Part shown: piece after piece, positions 26,796-33,328 of the stretch
Numbering within the stretch: position 1 is the stretch's first letter
Layout: each line of letters starts with the position of its first letter
Source of the DNA: an uncultured Fibrobacter sp.
GTDB lineage: Bacteria; Fibrobacterota; Fibrobacteria; Fibrobacterales; Fibrobacteraceae
Reading direction: 5' to 3'
NCBI GenBank assembly: GCA_947306305.1
Contig: CAMZGI010000005.1
Location: forward strand, 1 to 33,328
Length of the DNA stretch: 33,328 nt
Notes under the pieces: generated by a model
Databases searched by the model: none
Seen by the model: only the letters and a program-made list of their open reading frames with translations
What the model was told of the DNA's origin: nothing
Translations under genes and position numbers: made by a program

Positions 26796-29700
26796 ATGTC
26801 TATCTTTACATCCATATTGAATGCAGTTGTAAAAATGATATCTCCAATATTGAAGATTCGAAATATTTTTTCTTTTAAAGAATTAAAAAGAAAACTTGAT
26901 GATAGCATTTTTAAGTTAGGACCTCGTTATACGCCCGAATTGCATGTGAATTTGCCAATTGAAGATAATTTTATAATGCTTGCAAAAGATGGTAATGAAT
27001 TTCTTGAAAAAATGTATCCATATTTCAATCTACTCAGCGAAGCGAGTTCTAAAATAAAGAATATTGGCGATGACCAATATGATGGTCATATCAGTGATTT
27101 TCTGCTTTGTGTCGAACGTGTAAAGGGTTTTTATTTCTATTGCGAAAAAAATAAAAGAAATAAAGTATTACTTGATTCGGTAATAAAAGAAATCGTAAAT
27201 GCTAAATCACTCCTAGCAAATATTTACAATTGCGGCGTAACTTTAAAAAAGCAAAATACCCCCAAGGAAATTGTGGATCAAATACGTTATAATGAAAGGA
27301 GTATTTCGGAGATTGGTGATCGATTGCAAGAATTATATAAATTCTTCAAAGAAGGACCAGGACGTTTTTTGAGTGCTCAAGTACTGCTACTTACAGGAAA
27401 AGCTGGTTCTGGAAAATCTCATTTGCTTGCTGATGTTGCAAGAAAAAGACTACAATCGAGAAAATGGACGTGTCTTCTTTTAGGAAATACCTTTGCAAGT
27501 GGCGATTTATGGAAACAGTTTTTAGAAAAATTATCTATAAAATAGAGTAAAGGAGTATTTCTTTTTCTGCTTGATAAGTACGGTTGGTTTCGGGGATCCC
27601 GTTCTTTAATTTTTATAGATGCACTTAATGAGTGTGATGTTCCTAATTTTTGGGAGCAAAATCTAGAATCCTTTTTTTACGATATTCAACAATATCGTAA
27701 TGTTGGAGTTGTTTTAAGTATTCGCTCTGAGTATATAGATTACGTCTTGACCAAACAAATAAAATCTAAAGTTAATATTGTTGACCATGAAGGTTTTAAA
27801 GGAGCTGAGTTTGAAGCCGTTAGGCGTTATTTTAAATGTTATGAGATTAATCTGCCGAATACACCTTTGCTTAATCCCGAATTTTCAAACCCTTTGTTCT
27901 TGAAACTTTTCTGTGAAATGTTAAGAAACAAAGGATTGAGAGAGATGCCTAGTGGCTTTGACAATTTTCTTGAAATTTTTAAGAATTATATTGATGACCT
28001 TAATGAACGAATTTCAAAAAAACATGCAACATTGCCTTCGCTAAACTTAATAAGAAAATCAATTGAGAATCTTGCTTTGGAAATGCAAAGACGAGACGAG
28101 GAGCTGTTGCCTAGCGATGATACACTAAGCATATTAAATACGGTTCTTTCTGGTTCAGGAATAAATGCGACGGATCTTTATAAAGATTTGGTGTCTGAGG
28201 GAATATTGGTTGAGTTTTTTGATAAAGAAAAGAATGCGAAAATTTATTTTGCATACGAAAAATATTATGATTTAATTGTTGCAAAAGCATTAGTAGAAGC
28301 GGAAAAAAATGATGATGACATAAAGCTAATGTTTGAAAAAAATGGTTCGTTATATAAGTATGTCGTGTCTGAATATGGATTTAGTAGATATCAAGGACTT
28401 TTGAATGCATGGGCCGTTTTTTTGCCAGATGTATATGATATAGAATTGTTTGATGTTGTTCCTGACAATACATTGTCATCAATAAAAGAGGCATTTTTAG
28501 ATGGCTTACTATGGCGAAAAAAAATAAATATTGATTCAATAAAGAATTATACGAATAAAGAAATTTTGGCAGATGATTATTATAAATTTAAATGGTTTGA
28601 TGTCTGCTTACTTTTGTGCGCTAAATCAGAATGTTCCTTGAATAGTGATTTTCTTCATGAAAAATTATTCCCATTAAGCATGGGTATTCGAGATGCTGAA
28701 TGGTCTATTTTTATAAGTACACAAAATGACTCTGATAGAAATAATGTTAAACGAATAATTGATTGGGCTTGGTATAACGATGATTTTGAATTATTGTCTG
28801 ACGAATCAACTCGTTTACTTGGACAAATGTTGATTTGGTTTTTAACATCAATGAATAGAGAAGTTAGAGACAAAGCATCAACAGCTCTTGTAAATTTGCT
28901 AAAAAATAAAATAGATGTTTTGATTTGCTTATTAGATAAGTTTAAAGATGTGAATGATCCGTATGTTTTACAGAGAATGTATGCGGTTGCTTTTGGCTGT
29001 GTAACAAATAGTTTTAATAGGGAAAGTATAAAAAACTTGTGCGAATGTGTATAAAAATATTTTTGAATCTGTAAATGTTGTTCCTGATATTTTACTACGC
29101 GATTATGCTATGAATACAATTGAATATGGAAGACATTTAGGGTTAAAATTTGATTTCGACATAAAGAAAATTTATCCGCCATATGGCAGTGCCATGCCTG
29201 CGAATTTACCTCCAAATAATGTTGTTGATGCTAACTTGATTCCTTATGGAGAAAAGGACATTGCTTCTCCAGAATATGCAATAAATATGATTCTGCATTC
29301 CATGACAACAGAATATGGTCGTGGAACATCGCATTATGGCGATTTTGGACGATATGTTTGGGATAGTGCTTTTAATGATTGGGGTGTTGATACTAATTTA
29401 TTGAGTAATTACGCTGTAATGTGGATTCTAAAAGAAAGTGGGTATGACTATAGTATTCACGGTGAATTTGATATGAGTGTATCTCATGGAGAACGATTCG
29501 GAAATGTTTGTGAACGGATAGGAAAAAAGTATCAGTGGATTGCTTTCTATGATTTACTTGCTAGAGTATCCGATAATTGCCAAATGAAGGAAGGTGTTTA
29601 TAAAGGTAGTTTCGAACCATTTGTAAGAGATTTTGACCCAACAACTATAAAAAAATCCGTTTATAACGCTGATGAATCTTTTTATTTTGGTGTAATGAAA

Positions 29701-30507
29701 AAATTTCATTGGAATCAAAATAATAGAAAATGGATTGTAAAAAAGAATAACTATCCTTCTGTAGGAAAATTTCTTTTTGAAAAAGATGTCGATGACGTAG
29801 AATGGATTATTTTGAATAAGTCAATACATTTAAAACAACCAGATCGATTGGATGGAATGTTCGAGCCAAAGAAGGATTTCTTTTGTGATGTAAACAGTTA
29901 TATTATGACAGATAACGATTATAATTCCTTTAAAAGTTGGTCAAAAAAGCAGAATTTTTATGGGATGCGAATGCCAGATTTCCATCAATGTTACAATGTG
30001 TATTCTAGAGAATATTGTTGGTCTAAAGCTTACGAGTCAGAATATGGCGATGACTATGATTGGAAAACAATCCGCGATAAAGCGGAAAGAGATATCTCTG
30101 TTGTTGCTCTAACCTCATACAACTACTATTGGGAAAATGAATATGATCACTCAAAAAAGAGCGTTTTCTCGTTTATAAGGCCTTCCAAAGAGTTGTGTAG
30201 AATAATGAAAATGCATCAGGGAATCAAAGATGGTGAGTTTGTTGACAGTTTTGGCCTTGTTGTCTGCAAAAATCCGTCTATAAATGAAAAGCACCCTTCA
30301 TGTTTGATGGTTAGAAAAAAAGATTTTTTGAATGCTTTGAAAAATAATGGACTTAGGATTGTATGGACACTTCTTGGAGAAAAAAGAATAGATTCTTTAA
30401 ATGATAAAGATCGTAATGCATGGATGACCTTCTCTGGAACAGGGTATATGAGGCTAGGTAAGCCTTGTATTAAAATGAATTATTTTGTGAATTATGTAAA
30501 AAAATAA
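26796..30507 (+). pseudogene. Avs-like STAND P-loop NTPase, interrupted by an in-frame TAG (27543-27545) and a frameshift near 29046-29051
   Basis: GPRYTPELHVNLPI; Walker A GKAGSGKS (27396-27419); Walker B LIFIDALNE (27606-27632); VVLSIRSEYID; NVCERIGKKYQWIAFYDLLARVSDN; track ORFs 26796-27545, 27747-29054 and 29047-30507 read as one protein if the two lesions are repaired. Confidence 0.75.
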
Positions 30508-30719
30508 AAGAGGGAAGTGGGTAGCTGAAAAAAAGTATTGTGAAAAGCAAATCGTGCTTCCAACGAAGATATGGACGCTCATATTTCTAAGGTTTACGAA
30601 GTGCTTTTTTGTTTAAAAAGCAAGATGCAATAGATGCGAATTGAACTGGTTTAGCGAAACTGCAAGAAATTGAGAATGAAACGAAATATTGCTTGCTGTA
30701 GTGAATAAATGTGTAGAAG

Positions 30720-30881
30720 ATGAAAAATACTAAGGAAAAAGATGTTTTTTATTCGCAATTTGGCTACGGAGTATTTGATTTGTGTTTCTGCTGTGAGGAT
30801 TTCGGTCAGAGTGTAGAAATACGTTATGAAGACGAAAATGTATGGTTGGTGCAGAAAATGCAGTTATTAAGAAAAACTTAA
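30720..30881 (+). pseudogene. Truncated RhuM-like N-terminus (53 codons)
   Basis: VEIRYEDENVWLVQKMQLL resembles the RhuM start (VEVRxEDETVWLTQxQMAELF); ORF ends at once. Confidence 0.5.
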
Positions 30882-30933
30882 CAACTCAAAACCAACTATC
30901 CAGAATTTTCAGATAGTTGCGTTTTCCCCCACC

Positions 30934-31971
30934 TCACCCTTCCTCCCTTTCATCCTTCAGTCTATACCGTTTGCTTCTGCCGCCTTTGTTGTTCGTCTGC
31001 AAAATTCCTTTGTCCATAAGACTTTGGATTTCGCGGAGGGCGGTGTCGTGGCTGGTGTTGAAGAATGCGGCGGCTTCTTTGGCGGTGAAGGGTTGGGCGA
31101 TTCTTCCGGCTAAAATTTCGTCGATGAGCTGTTGTTCGCGTTCGCTGAAGGTGGTGCTTGCGTGGGCGTTGCGGAACTGGATGCGGCTGATTTCGGAGGC
31201 GAAAAGTTGTTCGCTATCTTTGATGGCGTCTCGCATCATTTGCAGGAACCATAAAATCCATTCGGTGAGGTCACCGCTTGCGGCTTGTGTGCGCGAGAGG
31301 ATTTTGAAGTAGTCGGCTTTGTTGTCGCTGATTTGCTTGTTCAGTGCGTATTGGCAATGCGTTGTGCTTTCGGCGCGGGCGAGTTGCATCGCGGTGATGG
31401 CGCGGGCGATTCTGCCGTTGGCGTCGGCGAAGGGGCGGATGGTCAAAAACCAAAAGTGTGCGATGGCGGCTTTGATGACTCCGTCCATGTTCGATTTTTC
31501 GAACCACGAGATAAAACTTTCCATTTCGCTTTGGAGGCGTTCTGGATTCGGGCCTACAAAGTGGAGCGTTTTTTCGTCTAATGTTGTCTGTACTTCGCTG
31601 GGAGTTTCGCGGTAGTGCTTGACTTTGTTCTGACCCATGGCGGCGTGCCAGTTGAAGAGTCTTTCTTCGGTCAGGGGCGAAGCGGCGTTCTGTATGGCGC
31701 CGATGTAGTTCTTGATGTAATTTTCGTTGCTCTTGCTTTTGAGTTCCACTTCGGTGAGGACTTTCGCCGCGTCGAGCGTGTAGCCATCGATGGCGTAGTT
31801 TGCAACGATGTCATCGGCGATGAGTTTTGCTTCGATGTCCTTGAGTCCGCAGATTTGCATGATCCCGATGAGTTTTCCTTCGGCGAGTCGCGTTTGCCCA
31901 AGTGCGTTGAGCACCTTGGGGGAGTCGAAGCGGAATCGTGTCCAGTCGGGGAATTGGTGGATGTAGAGCAT
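30934..31971 (-). CDS. Fic family protein (DUF4172-type) with degenerate Fic motif and C-terminal winged-helix-like domain
   Basis: HQFPDWTRFRFDS; AIAHFWFLTIRPFADANGRIARAI; C-terminal FTAKEAAAFFNTSHDTALREIQSLMDKGIL. Confidence 0.88.
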   Translation of the reverse strand: MLYIHQFPDWTRFRFDSPKVLNALGQTRLAEGKLIGIMQICGLKDIEAKLIADDIVANYAIDGYTLDAAKVLTEVELKSKSNENYIKNYIGAIQNAASPLTEERLFNWHAAMGQNKVKHYRETPSEVQTTLDEKTLHFVGPNPERLQSEMESFISWFEKSNMDGVIKAAIAHFWFLTIRPFADANGRIARAITAMQLARAESTTHCQYALNKQISDNKADYFKILSRTQAASGDLTEWILWFLQMMRDAIKDSEQLFASEISRIQFRNAHASTTFSEREQQLIDEILAGRIAQPFTAKEAAAFFNTSHDTALREIQSLMDKGILQTNNKGGRSKRYRLKDEREEG

Positions 31972-32088
31972 AAGTTCGAAGTGGTTTGCCTAAATATATT
32001 TCTTTTTGCTGCTTTTCGTTTGGATGTTTGGGCGTCGTGGTGTTGAATTGAGAAAAAATGTGTTGAAGTGCTTGATTCTGCACTTGAT

Positions 32089-32328
32089 TTACATACTAAA
32101 AAAGGTCATTATGTGTTTTAATATGTAATTGGCCGTTTGTTACTTTGTGTGGTTACATACTAAATTGTCGATTTATGGTGTTTAGTATGTAATTTTTAGT
32201 GCAAATAGCTACTTTAGAGGGCCTTTTTGTTGAAAGATTGCTTTAAAAAGCTGTATTTTGGCTTTTTTGAGCGGATTTTCATCTTTTTTTACATACTAAA
32301 TGACGATTTTCCTGTTTTAGTATGTATT
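32089..32328. repeat. Three 40-bp palindromic elements (32089-32128, 32153-32192, 32289-32328)
   Basis: Identical left arm TTACATACTAAA in all three; right arms TTTTAATATGTAA, TTTAGTATGTAA and TTTTAGTATGTAT; loops of about 15 nt differ. Confidence 0.9.
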
Positions 32329-32439
32329 AGAACAAAGTATGCGGCATTAATTCGCCTCAAAAACGTGTTGGAATCGTATAATGCGCCCAATTTTTTCAAC
32401 GCTCGTCCTGTCCGTTCTTTATTTTGATAAATTTAAGCT

Positions 32440-33282
32440 ATGCAGAAAATCGATACTTGGTACAAGGCTCAGGGCAACTGCCCCAATGAAGAATATGAAA
32501 TTGCAAGCTACCTGCTTTTCGAAGCGGGCGTGGCTACGTTGGAAGAACTGGATCCGGTGACGGAAGGTCGCACGGAGTTCTGTTTTTACACGGGCGACAA
32601 GGCTGAACGCGACCGCATCGTGGAGGAATTTCCTCAGTACAACTTCACGGTGACGGAAGAGCCTGCAAAGGATTGGGACAAGTGGTGGCGCGACCGTGCG
32701 CAGCCGGTGGCTGTGAGCGAGCATCTTTGGGTGCGTCCGCCTTGGGTGGAATTTGCGCCGGAAGATCCGGAAGCGGTTGTGCTTGAACTCGAAGCGAAGA
32801 CTGCTTTTGGTACGGGTGAGCACGAGACGACGAGTAGCTGTGCCGCGTTGATGGAAAATATTGATTTTAACGGCAAGACGGTTCTCGACATTGGTACGGG
32901 AACGGGAATCTTGGCGATGTTTGCGCGTCGCAAGGGCGCTAGTTTGGCGGTGGGTACGGAAATCGACCCGCTCACGATTCCTTGCATTGCTGAAAACTTT
33001 GAACGTAATGGTTTTGGCGAAAGCGACTGCGTGCTCGGATTCTTGGATGCGTTCAAGGACGGAACGAAGTTCGACGTGATTCTCTGCAACATGATCCGCA
33101 GCGAACTTTGGCCGTTGCGCGATGATATCGAGGACTTGCTTGCGGAAGGCGGCGAACTGATTATTAGCGGTCAGCTCGTCACTGAAAAGGATTACATCCT
33201 CAAGTGGTTCGAAGAAGCCGGCTTCAAGGTCTCTGTTGAACGCGAAAAAGGCGAGTGGTGGAGTGTGCTTGCGCACTCCTAA
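32440..33282 (+). CDS. prmA: Ribosomal protein L11 methyltransferase
   Basis: WWRDRAQPVAV, AFGTGEHETTSSC, VLDIGTGTGILAMFA, DVILCNM. Confidence 0.93.
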   Translation: MQKIDTWYKAQGNCPNEEYEIASYLLFEAGVATLEELDPVTEGRTEFCFYTGDKAERDRIVEEFPQYNFTVTEEPAKDWDKWWRDRAQPVAVSEHLWVRPPWVEFAPEDPEAVVLELEAKTAFGTGEHETTSSCAALMENIDFNGKTVLDIGTGTGILAMFARRKGASLAVGTEIDPLTIPCIAENFERNGFGESDCVLGFLDAFKDGTKFDVILCNMIRSELWPLRDDIEDLLAEGGELIISGQLVTEKDYILKWFEEAGFKVSVEREKGEWWSVLAHS

Positions 33283-33328
33283 ACGATTGTACTAATTGCG
33301 GATTATTTATTCCGCCAAAATTTAATTC

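Noticed and set aside
26621-26908. Minus-strand 95-aa ORF before the NTPase
   Set aside because: No recognisable motif, overlaps the NTPase start, AT-rich chance ORF.
27546-27746. Separate gene start or intergenic gap between 27545 and 27747
   Set aside because: Frame 0 is fully open across the gap and encodes the Walker B region, so it is one interrupted gene.
30917-31615. Plus-strand ORFs opposite fic (30917-31312, 31285-31581, 31319-31615)
   Set aside because: Antisense to a clear Fic family ORF.
32089-32328. CRISPR array at the three TTACATACTAAA palindromes
   Set aside because: Unequal spacing (64 and 136 bp), loops rather than constant repeats, no cas genes in the window.
1-33328. 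tRNA or rRNA genes
   Set aside because: No cloverleaf with CCA end or rRNA-like conserved segments noticed by eye; a tRNAscan/Infernal run would be decisive.

Overview
The window looks like Fibrobacter-type chromosomal DNA, inferred from TIGR02147-type and FISUMP-type families. (1) About 1-9.8 kb holds two tandem cassettes, each a TIGR02147-like HTH protein followed by a FISUMP lipoprotein. A third FISUMP lipoprotein, a short FISUMP protein and a bacterial GGGP-synthase/PcrB-like gene follow. The spacers carry repeated promoters and terminators, a 152-bp MITE-like hairpin element and an 80-bp tandem repeat with covarying hairpins. (2) About 10-17 kb is a plus-strand operon: small membrane protein, ABC ATPase, ABC permease, two divergent PilT/GspE-like ATPases, and a patatin-like/beta-barrel protein with altered motifs. 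(3) About 17-24 kb is mostly housekeeping: mltG, a secreted protein, a RgpF-like protein, rnr, plsC-like and glk. (4) About 24.2-32.4 kb, between glk and prmA, is an accessory island, AT-rich over most of its length. It contains a RelE/ParE-Phd type toxin-antitoxin pair, an HNH plus zinc-ribbon (possibly CoiA-like) protein, an Avs-like STAND NTPase broken by one in-frame TAG and one frameshift, RhuM-like debris, and a DUF4172-type Fic protein whose motif reads RPFADANGR instead of HPFxDGNGR. Three 40-bp palindromes with 12-nt arms (TTACATACTAAA) lie between fic and prmA. The best candidates for new biology are the HNH plus Avs-like locus, the degenerate Fic with adjacent palindromes, the cassette array with its structured spacers, and the divergent PilT/patatin-barrel operon. 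All family names come from reading motifs by eye; no search was run.
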